A stretch of DNA of 14,061 nt from an uncultured Bacilli bacterium. Lineage in GTDB: Bacteria > Bacillota_I > Bacilli_A > ML615J-28 > CAG-313. How positions within the stretch are numbered: position 1 is the stretch's first letter; each line of letters opens with the position of its first letter. The notes beneath the pieces were generated by a model. That model ran no database searches. It saw only the letters and a list, made by a program, of their open reading frames with translations, and was not told where the DNA came from. This document shows, one piece after another, positions 7,227 to 14,061 of the stretch. Position numbers and translations under genes: made by a program. Location of the stretch: positions 1 through 14,061 of the forward strand of contig CANQWZ010000029.1 of NCBI GenBank assembly GCA_947627685.1, read 5' to 3'.

Positions 7227-8264
7227 ATGTTTAAATATGTTTTAAAGAGAATAGGACTTGCCTTAATTACAACGTTTATTATTCTATCTTTAACATTTAT
7301 ATTAATAAAACTTCTACCATTTGAAAAGCCCGGTGGACAACAAAACACTAGAATAGCAGTTTATGATCGTGAAGTATATCTAGGATACATGACCTTTTCT
7401 AAAACACCACGTCCAGAACTTGGTGATCCCGTTGATCAATTTGATTTAGGTAATGGTCAAAGAAGATACTATTATAAAGTTCCCGTTATGAAGCAATATG
7501 TTAAATGGCTAAAAAACATTATTACTAGGTGGGACTGGGGACGATCAACCAAAGTAGAACCAAATGTAGATGCGGTTGTTATCATTGGCGAAAGACTCCC
7601 ATATTCTATTAAAATAAATATCATTTCCGTATTATTTTCGGTGCCAATAGGAATACTATTAGGCATATGGGCAGCCTTAAAGAAAAATAAACTTACTGAT
7701 CATATCATTTCGACAGTGGTTATGATTTGTATTTCTATTCCAAGTTTTGTACTTATCACCTTTTTAATTTTAATTTTTGGATATAAATTGCACTGGATTC
7801 CTACCTTCTGGCCGAATCCGACTAACCCAATATCGGATAAAATATTAGCCTATATTTTACCAGTATTCTGTTTATCCTTTGGTTCAATATGTGGATATTG
7901 TCGTTTCACAAGAGCTGAACTTTGTGATGTTATCGAAAGTGATTATTTATTACTTGCTAGAACTAAAGGTCTAACCAAAAAACAAGCTATTTTAAGACAC
8001 GCTTTAAGAAATGCCATGGTTCCAATTGTACCATCTATTTTAGCTGAATTTATTGGTATTTTAGGTGGCTCAATGATTTTAGAAGGATTGTACCGAATTC
8101 CTGGTATTGGTAGTTTATTCATTGAATCCTTAAGTAGTAAAGATTATAATATCTTATTTGTCGATATGGCAATTTTTACAACAATTAGCTTAATAGCAGG
8201 TGTTATTTTAGATATTTCTTATGGCTTCATTGATCCAAGAATCAGAATGGGGGCTAAAAAATGA
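7227..8264 (+). CDS. oppB: Oligopeptide ABC transporter permease OppB
   Basis: A 345-residue inner-membrane permease, one half of the peptide channel. TM1 is at ~8-30, followed by an external loop (~31-120) slightly longer than usual, containing a charged/aromatic insert around 45-85 before the conserved KQYVKWLKNI...WDWG segment. The BPD_transp_1 core follows, with hydrophobic segments at ~127-150, ~157-186, ~205-225, ~263-285 and ~310-333. The EAA loop that docks onto the ATPase is LARTKGLTKKQAILRHALRN (243-262), and the C-terminus has EGLYRIPGIG and the family ending DPRIRMG. AAGGAG sits seven bases upstream of the ATG. It ends with two TGA codons in a row (8262-8267), the only TGA stop in the window. 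oppC starts 31 bases later in the same frame. Confidence 0.95.
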   Translation: MFKYVLKRIGLALITTFIILSLTFILIKLLPFEKPGGQQNTRIAVYDREVYLGYMTFSKTPRPELGDPVDQFDLGNGQRRYYYKVPVMKQYVKWLKNIITRWDWGRSTKVEPNVDAVVIIGERLPYSIKINIISVLFSVPIGILLGIWAALKKNKLTDHIISTVVMICISIPSFVLITFLILIFGYKLHWIPTFWPNPTNPISDKILAYILPVFCLSFGSICGYCRFTRAELCDVIESDYLLLARTKGLTKKQAILRHALRNAMVPIVPSILAEFIGILGGSMILEGLYRIPGIGSLFIESLSSKDYNILFVDMAIFTTISLIAGVILDISYGFIDPRIRMGAKK

Positions 8265-8294
8265 TGAAAAATATTAATAAAGGAGGAACATTTT

Positions 8295-10286
8295 ATGGCT
8301 TTTGATAAAAATGATATGAATCAAGAATTTAAAAATGTAACCTCTATGGAAGATATTACTCAAGATGATTTTACTTTAGTCCAAGAAAATGTTAAACTTA
8401 GTGATAAGAAACTTGAAACTAAACAAGTTACTTTTCTAAAAGATGCCCTTAAACGTTTTGTTAAAAATAAATCATCAGTTGTAGGAGCTGTTATTTTAGG
8501 TATTTTAGTACTACTTGCTATATTTGTACCCGTTATTTCTAGAAGTAATATTAGTGTTCCGCATGAAGCTGAAATTTTCTTAGAACCTAAGTTATTTAAT
8601 GCGGGAACAGGTTTTTGGGATGGTACTAGAAAATATACTAATGTTACATATGATACCGTAAATAAAATGCCAGCTACACCCTCTGACCGACAAGATTTAA
8701 AATTCATAAGAAGTGCTATTAGCAATTTAGTAATTTATCCTGAACCTGAGTTAGTAAATAATGCTAATGAATTTGGTATAGGCGGTTATCTTCGTTTTAC
8801 TAACAACAATGGTATGAGTAATAACGAGCAAGAAAGCATAAAAATAGCAACATTAAAATCTTATGCAACTAAATTTACAGCCTCAGGTAATTATCAAGTA
8901 AAAATAGCATTAATTAATGAAGAAGATGTACTAAATAGTAAACTAGGCGAATATGCCATTTATTTAGTATATAATGATACTAATAATGTTGAACAAAAAA
9001 TAATTTTAAAAGATTGGTCAACTGATTATCAAGAACTAAATTTAAATATTAGTAATGCTTTACAATCAGCAGGACTTGATGAAGTATTAGCTTCTTTAGT
9101 TTTTGAATTAAAACCTATAAAAAATTATAATTCCTATTTACTTGTTGAAAGTTGTTTATTTACCGCTTTAGAAAGCGTTGAAAATTATGAGGAATTAACT
9201 ACTAAAATATCATTTAGTGATGCTACTAAAATGGTTTTACAAAAACTTGCTATAGATGAAAATGGTAGAACATATGTCCCTGTAGGATATTGGGTATCTA
9301 CTGGTAATAAGAATATTTATAAATCAAAAATATATAAATGCGATTTTACTTATGATACATATGAGGCCGCATATGGGCTAACAGATGAAAATCAATACTT
9401 AGATATTACAGCTACTACCTTAAAAGAGTGGATTGATAAAGGTTGGTGTAAATATGATGAAAAAGTTGGTCCATCATCTTTTGAAATTTTAGATGAAGAA
9501 AAGTGTCCAATTCAAAGTATTGTAAGACAAGAATTCGGACCTACAGGTAAATTGTTAACGGTTTATGCTACAGGATATAAGTATTTTAATTTAGGATATC
9601 AAAAAATGCCAAAATTCTTATTAGGAACTGATGCGGCAGGACATGATATTTTCAAAAAAGCTTTTAAAGGCCTTAGAACCTCATTAATACTTGGTATTTG
9701 TACAGCAGCTTTCTGTTTTGCATTTGGTCTTTGTTGGGGTGCGATTTCTGGTTACTTTGGTGGTAATGTTGACTTATTCATGGAACGTTTCTGTGATATT
9801 TTATCAGGTGTTCCTTGGATTGTTGTTATGACCTTATGTATTCTTCATTTAGGTAATAATTTCTTTACTTTCTTCCTTGCTTTATGTTTGACAGGCTGGA
9901 TGGGTATTGCGGGAAGAACAAGAACGCAATTCTATCGTTTCAAAGGACGTGAATATGTACTTGCTTCAAGAACCCTTGGTTCATCTGATATTAGATTAAT
10001 TTTCAAGCATATTTTACCAAATTCACTTGGAACGATTATTACCTCAAGTGTTTTAATGATACCTAGCGTTATCTTCTCAGAAGCAACGCTTGCTTATTTA
10101 AATTTAGGATTACAAGGTTCACAATCATTTGGTGTAATGCTATCAGATAACCAAAAATATTTGGAGGCTTATCCTAATTTAATTCTTTTCCCTGCTAGTA
10201 TTATTTCTTTGATAATGATATCATTTAATTTATTTGGTAATGGTTTAAGAGATGCCTTAAATCCATCATTGAAAGGAAGTGACTAG
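8295..10286 (+). CDS. oppC: Oligopeptide ABC transporter permease OppC with large extracytoplasmic insert
   Basis: A 663-residue permease where ~300-350 is usual. The N-terminus (1-58) is cytoplasmic and polar, leading into the OppC_N signature LKDALKRFVKNKSSVVGAVILG and TM1 (~60-82). The permease core resumes at FLLGTDAAGHDIF (441-453), which corresponds to the LGTDxxGRD motif that normally follows TM1 after only ~35 residues, and continues with TMs at ~463-485, ~508-528, ~525-540, ~575-598 and ~628-648. The EAA loop is at 551-579 (GREYVLASRTLG...FKHILPN). Residues ~83-440 are therefore an insert of about 350 residues on the outer face. Part of it (~160-300) shows alternating strand-like stretches (YQVKIALI, EYAIYLVYND, SLVFELKP, SYLLVESCLFT) like a beta-sandwich, and it has four cysteines (287, 349, 385, 404). 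AAAGGAGG lies eight bases before the ATG. The next gene begins one base after the stop. Confidence 0.94.
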   Translation: MAFDKNDMNQEFKNVTSMEDITQDDFTLVQENVKLSDKKLETKQVTFLKDALKRFVKNKSSVVGAVILGILVLLAIFVPVISRSNISVPHEAEIFLEPKLFNAGTGFWDGTRKYTNVTYDTVNKMPATPSDRQDLKFIRSAISNLVIYPEPELVNNANEFGIGGYLRFTNNNGMSNNEQESIKIATLKSYATKFTASGNYQVKIALINEEDVLNSKLGEYAIYLVYNDTNNVEQKIILKDWSTDYQELNLNISNALQSAGLDEVLASLVFELKPIKNYNSYLLVESCLFTALESVENYEELTTKISFSDATKMVLQKLAIDENGRTYVPVGYWVSTGNKNIYKSKIYKCDFTYDTYEAAYGLTDENQYLDITATTLKEWIDKGWCKYDEKVGPSSFEILDEEKCPIQSIVRQEFGPTGKLLTVYATGYKYFNLGYQKMPKFLLGTDAAGHDIFKKAFKGLRTSLILGICTAAFCFAFGLCWGAISGYFGGNVDLFMERFCDILSGVPWIVVMTLCILHLGNNFFTFFLALCLTGWMGIAGRTRTQFYRFKGREYVLASRTLGSSDIRLIFKHILPNSLGTIITSSVLMIPSVIFSEATLAYLNLGLQGSQSFGVMLSDNQKYLEAYPNLILFPASIISLIMISFNLFGNGLRDALNPSLKGSD

Positions 10287-10287
10287 A

Positions 10288-11775
10288 ATGAATGAAAAAG
10301 TTTTAAGTGTAAATAATTTAGTAATTAGTTTTAAAACTGATAATGGTCTAGTTAGAGCTGTACGTGATGTTTCCTTTGAATTAAATAAAGGTGAGACCCT
10401 TTGTATTGTTGGTGAATCAGGCTCTGGTAAATCAGTTACTTCCAAAGCGATAATGGGTATTCTTGCGAAAAATGCAATCATTGAAAATGGCTCAATTATT
10501 TATGATGGTGAAAATTTATTAGAAGTTTCAGAAGAAGAGTTTTACAAAATACGTGGTCATAAAATTGGCATGATTTTCCAAGATCCATTATCATCGTTAA
10601 ATCCGATTGTAAAAATAGGCAAACAAATTACTGAGGCTATGCTTATTAACTCGGATAAATTAAAATTAATGTATGAAGACTTAATTTCTAAAGATTTAAT
10701 TGCCTATAAAAATGTTATTGCTAAAAGAAACATTGAAATTAACAATGCTAAAAAACAATTTGATCTTTTTGCAAGTAAAGCTAAAGACAAAACTTTATCA
10801 AAAGAAGCAAAAGATAAATTATTAGTAGAAATAAAAGCTAAAAAGCAAGAATTAAATCAAGTTATTTTGGAACTTAAAAAAGAATGTCAAGAAAAGATAA
10901 AACCTTTAAAAGAACAATTAGATATTACTAAAAAAGAGGCTAAACTTAAGGTTAAAGCTTATAAAAGGGATATCATTGCTAAAAAAAATAATGACATTGC
11001 GCCATTAAAAGCTAAATTAAAACTAGCAAATGGCAAAGAAAAACAAGCTATAAAAAAAGAAATGGCTCAAATTAAACTTGAAACAACTAATAAGTTAAAA
11101 ATAACTAAAGCAGAGGCTAAACGTCGTGCTATTGCTATTATGAAAGAAGTTGGAATTCCTGAACCTGAAAGAAGATTCAAACAATTTCCTTTTGAATTTT
11201 CAGGTGGTATGCGTCAAAGAATAGTAATAGCCATTGCTTTAACGGCTAATCCTGAAATTTTAATATGTGATGAACCAACTACTGCTCTTGATGTAACAAT
11301 TCAAGCCCAAATTTTAGAATTAATAAATCGTATTAAAGAAGAAAGACACTTATCGTGTATCTTTATTACGCACGATTTAGGTGTTGTTGCTAACATGGCT
11401 GATCGGATTGCTGTAATGTATGCAGGTAAAATTGTAGAATATGGCACAGCTGAAGAGGTTTTCTTTGATCCACGTCATCCATATACATGGGCTTTACTAT
11501 CAAGCATTCCTGATGTTGATAGCAAAGAAAAACTAGATGCTATTCCTGGAACACCACCTAATATGATATATCCACCTAAAGGTGATGCTTTTGCTGAAAG
11601 AAGTAAATATGCAATGAAAATAGACTTTATGATGGAACCACCATTCTTTAAAATCACGGATACTCACTACGCAGCTACATGGCTACTTGATAGTAGAGCC
11701 CCAAAAGTAGAAATGCCAAAAATTGTTTCCGAAAGAATAAGACTTTCTCTTAAGGGGGAAAATGATCATGAATAA
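10288..11775 (+). CDS. oppD: Oligopeptide ABC transporter ATPase OppD with coiled-coil insert
   Basis: A 495-residue cytoplasmic ATPase, against ~330-360 normally. Motifs in order: Walker A GESGSGKS (42-49), Q-loop FQDP (97-100), signature FSGGMRQR (304-311), Walker B ILICDEPT (324-331), D-loop ALD, and the switch histidine in THD (361-363). Between QITEAML and KAEAKRRAIAIMKEVGIP lie ~150 extra residues (~121-272), rich in lysine, glutamate and leucine and looking like a helical hairpin or coiled coil. The C-terminal oligo_HPY region (PGTPPNMIYPPKGDAFAERSK, split around 420-440) lacks the four cysteines that bind an iron-sulfur cluster in Dpp-type ATPases, as in the Firmicute OppD/AmiE type. 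I chose the ATG at 10288, one base after the oppC stop, with AAAGGA ten bases upstream; an in-frame GTG at 10279 overlaps oppC. The last bases overlap oppF. Confidence 0.94.
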   Translation: MNEKVLSVNNLVISFKTDNGLVRAVRDVSFELNKGETLCIVGESGSGKSVTSKAIMGILAKNAIIENGSIIYDGENLLEVSEEEFYKIRGHKIGMIFQDPLSSLNPIVKIGKQITEAMLINSDKLKLMYEDLISKDLIAYKNVIAKRNIEINNAKKQFDLFASKAKDKTLSKEAKDKLLVEIKAKKQELNQVILELKKECQEKIKPLKEQLDITKKEAKLKVKAYKRDIIAKKNNDIAPLKAKLKLANGKEKQAIKKEMAQIKLETTNKLKITKAEAKRRAIAIMKEVGIPEPERRFKQFPFEFSGGMRQRIVIAIALTANPEILICDEPTTALDVTIQAQILELINRIKEERHLSCIFITHDLGVVANMADRIAVMYAGKIVEYGTAEEVFFDPRHPYTWALLSSIPDVDSKEKLDAIPGTPPNMIYPPKGDAFAERSKYAMKIDFMMEPPFFKITDTHYAATWLLDSRAPKVEMPKIVSERIRLSLKGENDHE

Positions 11776-13117
11776 TGATAATTTTGAAAACGAATTACAA
11801 GATAATATGATTAAAAATGAAAATGATCCACTTATGGAAGATGATTTTGAAGATCAAATTGGTAGCAATATCGATTTAGATGGTAATGCTTTTAACAAAA
11901 AGTATGGTATCAATCCACGGGTAAAACAAAAACCAGAATTAAGAGATCAAAAAATATTACTATCAGTAAGACATTTAAAACAGTTTTTCTTTTATGGCCA
12001 TGGTCCTAAAAGAGCTAAATTAAAAGCCGTATCCAATATTTCTTTTGATCTTTATGAAGGTGAATGTTTAGGTATTGTTGGTGAATCAGGTTGTGGCAAA
12101 ACAACAACAGGTCGTTCGATTATTAGATTGTATGATATTACTTCCGGTTCAATATATTATAGAGGCGTAAGAATATCAGCCGGCTCTAGATGGAACAGAA
12201 AAGAAATTAAGTGGACTAAGATTCGTTGTAAAGAAAAGTGTAAAAGTTTAAAAGAACAAAGAAGTAAAGATATTGCTTCTTTAGATAAAAATGATCCTAG
12301 TTATGCTAGTGCTTTAGAGTCAATCAATAGCAACTATAACGATGAAATTAAAAACATCAAAAATAATGCTTCACAAATCGTTTATGAACAAAAAGAAAAA
12401 ATTAAACAAATCAAATTTGATAATGCTCATATAAGTAGAAAACTTTTAAATGAAATTCAAATGATTTTCCAAGATCCAATAGATTCTTTAGATCCAAGAA
12501 TGACCGTAGAAGATATTATTCAAGAAGGTTTACAAATTCAAAAATTTAAAAACAAAACTGAAAATCATCAAAAAGTTGTTGAAATGTTAGAAAAAGTAGG
12601 ATTGGTTGGTGAACATGCTACTAGATATCCTCATGAATTCTCAGGCGGGCAACGTCAAAGAATTGGTATTGCTAGATCACTTATTATGAATCCTAAATTA
12701 TTAATATGTGATGAACCAATCAGTGCACTTGATGTTTCAATTAGAGCGCAAATTATTAACCTACTTAATGAATTAAAACAAGAATTAGGTCTTTCAATAA
12801 TTTTTATTGCTCATGATTTATCGGTAGTAAAATATTTTTGTGACCGTATAGTTGTTATGTATTATGGTAAAGTAGTTGAAATGGCAGATAGTGATGAATT
12901 ATTTAAAAACCCTACTCATCCATATACAAAAGCTTTATTATCAGCTATTCCTAAACCTAATCCGCGAACTGAAAAAACACGCATTAGAACCATTTATAAT
13001 CCTGCTATGCATGATTATACAACTGATAAGCCTGAGCTTAGAGAATTAAAACCAGGTCATATGGTTTATTGTAACAAACAAGAACTTGAAGAATATAAAA
13101 AACAATTAAAGGATTAA
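11768..13117 (+). CDS. oppF: Oligopeptide ABC transporter ATPase OppF with N-terminal and internal inserts
   Basis: A 449-residue cytoplasmic ATPase, against ~310-330 normally. Residues 1-60 are a polar, aspartate/glutamate/asparagine-rich extension. Then come Walker A GESGCGKT (105-112), Q-loop FQDP (234-237), signature FSGGQRQR (291-298), Walker B LLICDEPI (311-318), SALD and the switch histidine (IAHD, H349). The ~35 residues usual between the YRG strand and QMIFQDP are enlarged by a charged helical insert (~138-228). The end, YNPAMHDYTTDKPELRELKPGH, is typical of Firmicute OppF/AmiF. I prefer the ATG at 11768, nine bases after AGGGGG; the in-frame ATG at 11762 has only three bases of spacing. 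The gene overlaps oppD by 8 bases, so translation is coupled. It forms a heterodimer with OppD on OppB/OppC. Confidence 0.94.
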   Translation: MNNDNFENELQDNMIKNENDPLMEDDFEDQIGSNIDLDGNAFNKKYGINPRVKQKPELRDQKILLSVRHLKQFFFYGHGPKRAKLKAVSNISFDLYEGECLGIVGESGCGKTTTGRSIIRLYDITSGSIYYRGVRISAGSRWNRKEIKWTKIRCKEKCKSLKEQRSKDIASLDKNDPSYASALESINSNYNDEIKNIKNNASQIVYEQKEKIKQIKFDNAHISRKLLNEIQMIFQDPIDSLDPRMTVEDIIQEGLQIQKFKNKTENHQKVVEMLEKVGLVGEHATRYPHEFSGGQRQRIGIARSLIMNPKLLICDEPISALDVSIRAQIINLLNELKQELGLSIIFIAHDLSVVKYFCDRIVVMYYGKVVEMADSDELFKNPTHPYTKALLSAIPKPNPRTEKTRIRTIYNPAMHDYTTDKPELRELKPGHMVYCNKQELEEYKKQLKD

Positions 13118-13118
13118 T

Positions 13119-13502
13119 ATGCTAACATTAAAAAAAATCTTTTTTCATTCCCCCTTTAGATATTTAATTGCTTTAGCTATTGCTACTAGTATAACCTTAA
13201 TATATTTATTTACTAGAGGTTTTAAAATCTTATTTTATTACCTAGATGCTTTTAGTATTGCGGGGGCCGTTACTTTTCTTATTGGTTGTTTAAGTTTAGT
13301 AACTTTTCTTGGTGGTTTTGATACATTTGGTTATGGCTTTTCTAGTATGCGTAGAGGCGCAAACAGAAAATATGAAGATTTATATGATTATCAAACCAAA
13401 AAAAGAGAATTGAGAAAAACTAAAAAATGGACGTTTGTTCCATATATGGTAGTCGGAATAATATTTTTATTAGTAGCACTAATTATTTCATTTTTCCTAT
13501 AA
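13119..13502 (+). CDS. DUF3899-like small membrane protein
   Basis: A 127-residue membrane protein of unknown function. Hydrophobic segments are at ~14-31, ~40-63 and ~107-126. Between the second and third is a conserved-looking GGFDTFGYGFSSMRRG segment (~65-80), followed by a basic, tyrosine-rich loop (YEDLYDYQTKKRELRKTKK). The FD-FGYGF pattern after a double-helix N-terminus resembles the DUF3899 family of Firmicutes as I remember it; a profile search would settle this. The ATG comes one base after the oppF stop with AAAGGA (13108-13113) five bases upstream inside oppF, so it is almost certainly the last gene of the opp transcript and translationally coupled. This position suggests, but does not show, a link to the transporter. 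No obvious terminator follows it before the spx promoter. Confidence 0.82.
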   Translation: MLTLKKIFFHSPFRYLIALAIATSITLIYLFTRGFKILFYYLDAFSIAGAVTFLIGCLSLVTFLGGFDTFGYGFSSMRRGANRKYEDLYDYQTKKRELRKTKKWTFVPYMVVGIIFLLVALIISFFL

Positions 13503-13530
13503 AAATATCGTAAAAACTTAAAAAAAACTA

Positions 13531-13559
13531 TTGAAAAAAAGATAAAAATATGGTATAAT
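13531..13559 (+). promoter_or_regulatory. Promoter of spx
   Basis: TTGAAA (13531-13536) and a perfect TATAAT (13554-13559) are separated by 17 bases. Transcription would start near 13566, just before the ribosome binding site, giving a leader of only about 13 bases. Confidence 0.85.
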
Positions 13560-13578
13560 CATACCTGAGGTGACAATC

Positions 13579-14004
13579 GTGATACAAATATACACTACTC
13601 CAAGTTGTGCATCATGTCGTAAAGCAAAAAAATGGTTTGATCAATATAAAATTCCATATTCCGAAAAAAATATATTTAGTATTAAATTAAGCCAAGATGA
13701 TATTTTTAAGATGTTAGCAAATAGTGAAAATGGTTTTGAAGATATCATTTCAACTAGATCAAAAATATTCAAAGAAAAAAGATTGGATCCTGATAATATG
13801 AGTGTTAAAGAGTTAGTTGAGTTTATTATTGAATATCCTAGTGTATTAAAGCGCCCTATTATCATTAATGAAAATGAACTTCAAGTAGGGTATAACAATG
13901 AAGATATTACTATCTTCTTACCTAGAGAATTAAGAAATATAGAAGCATTTAGTGGTTTTGATAACGATGATGCAATTGGCATAAAATGTTCCAAAAACAA
14001 ATAA
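13579..14004 (+). CDS. spx: Transcriptional regulator Spx (ArsC family)
   Basis: A 141-residue thioredoxin-fold regulator that binds the alpha C-terminal domain of RNA polymerase and redirects transcription under disulfide stress; B. subtilis Spx has 131 residues. The redox switch CxxC is present as CASC (10-13). Glycine at 52 and arginine at 60 (in ISTRSK) fall at the positions known to matter for polymerase contact in B. subtilis Spx, and the RPI motif is at 92-94, followed by LQVGYN and FLPRELR. I chose the GTG at 13579: GAGGTGA (13567-13573) lies five bases upstream and the protein then starts MIQIYTTPSC, matching the family. A GTG at 13570 is inside that site. The C-terminal ~20 residues are longer and acidic (FSGFDNDDAIG) with an extra cysteine (137). 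It has its own promoter, separate from the opp operon. Confidence 0.93.
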   Translation: MIQIYTTPSCASCRKAKKWFDQYKIPYSEKNIFSIKLSQDDIFKMLANSENGFEDIISTRSKIFKEKRLDPDNMSVKELVEFIIEYPSVLKRPIIINENELQVGYNNEDITIFLPRELRNIEAFSGFDNDDAIGIKCSKNK

Positions 14005-14008
14005 AAAT

Positions 14009-14061
14009 AAGGAGCGTATATTCAAAGAATCATCCTAAAAGAATGGGAATTCAATTTGAAC
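14009..14061 (+). other. Ribosome binding site and possible start of next gene, cut by window end
   Basis: AAGGAG (14009-14014) stands five bases after the spx stop and looks like a ribosome binding site. No ATG, GTG or TTG lies at normal spacing; an ATT at 14020 has a five-base spacing and its frame stays open to the end, while the first ATG (14043) is too far away. No family can be named from these few codons. Confidence 0.35.

Noticed and set aside
10279..10281. GTG as the oppD start overlapping oppC
   Set aside because: The ATG at 10288 is a better codon, has AAAGGA at usable spacing, and gives a normal OppD N-terminus.
10288..11775. Loss of the four iron-sulfur cysteines in the OppD C-terminus as a novelty
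   Set aside because: The GDAFAxR pattern in place of GCxFxxRC is, to my knowledge, normal for the Firmicute OppD/AmiE type.
1..14061. CRISPR arrays, insertion sequences, tRNA or rRNA genes
   Set aside because: No spaced direct repeats, transposase, terminal inverted repeats or conserved RNA gene sequences were seen; the window is almost fully accounted for by housekeeping and transport genes.

Overview
The window comes from an AT-rich, low-GC Gram-positive bacterium of the Bacilli/Mollicutes-related type. It has AAGGAGG-like ribosome binding sites, TTGACA/TATAAT promoters with 17-base spacers, a T-box leader, Spx and a CcpA-type cre site. The genetic code is the standard bacterial one: UGA is used as a stop in oppB, and a strong ribosome binding site and a new start follow it. 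The exact genus cannot be read from the sequence. The style (expanded Opp proteins, fermentative Etf/lactate dehydrogenase) fits an anaerobic, possibly host-associated lineage near Acholeplasma/RF39/Erysipelotrichia, but this is inference.

Layout. (1) Bases 3-2453, plus strand: the 3' part of an electron-transfer flavoprotein alpha gene, then an FAD-linked glycolate/lactate dehydrogenase gene (glcD/lctD-like). The two are directly coupled and together look like an Etf-linked, possibly electron-confurcating lactate dehydrogenase. (2) Bases 2457-2513: a bidirectional terminator between convergent genes. (3) Bases 2524-3777, minus strand: trpS with its own promoter and a tryptophan T-box leader whose stem I appears unusually short. 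(4) Bases 3796-4122, minus strand: a small four-helix membrane protein made of two WHPGW repeats, with a near-consensus promoter. (5) Bases 4123-4449: a divergent intergenic region with back-to-back promoters and a cre-like operator. (6) Bases 4450-13117, plus strand: a complete oligopeptide ABC transporter operon, oppA-oppB-oppC-oppD-oppF, with an intrinsic terminator after oppA. (7) Bases 13119-13502: a DUF3899-like membrane protein coupled to the end of the opp operon. (8) Bases 13579-14004: spx with its own promoter. (9) The last ~57 bases hold a ribosome binding site for a gene whose start cannot be fixed.

The most striking feature is the opp operon. Four of its five proteins carry large additions beyond the usual family architecture. 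OppA has a beta-rich C-terminal domain where the usual tail of the binding protein should be. OppC has about 350 extra extracytoplasmic residues between TM1 and the permease core. OppD has a ~150-residue lysine-rich coiled coil between the Q-loop and the signature motif. OppF has an acidic N-terminal extension and a ~90-residue charged helical insert between Walker A and the Q-loop. All catalytic motifs are kept, so this looks like a functional but elaborated importer with new parts on both faces of the membrane.
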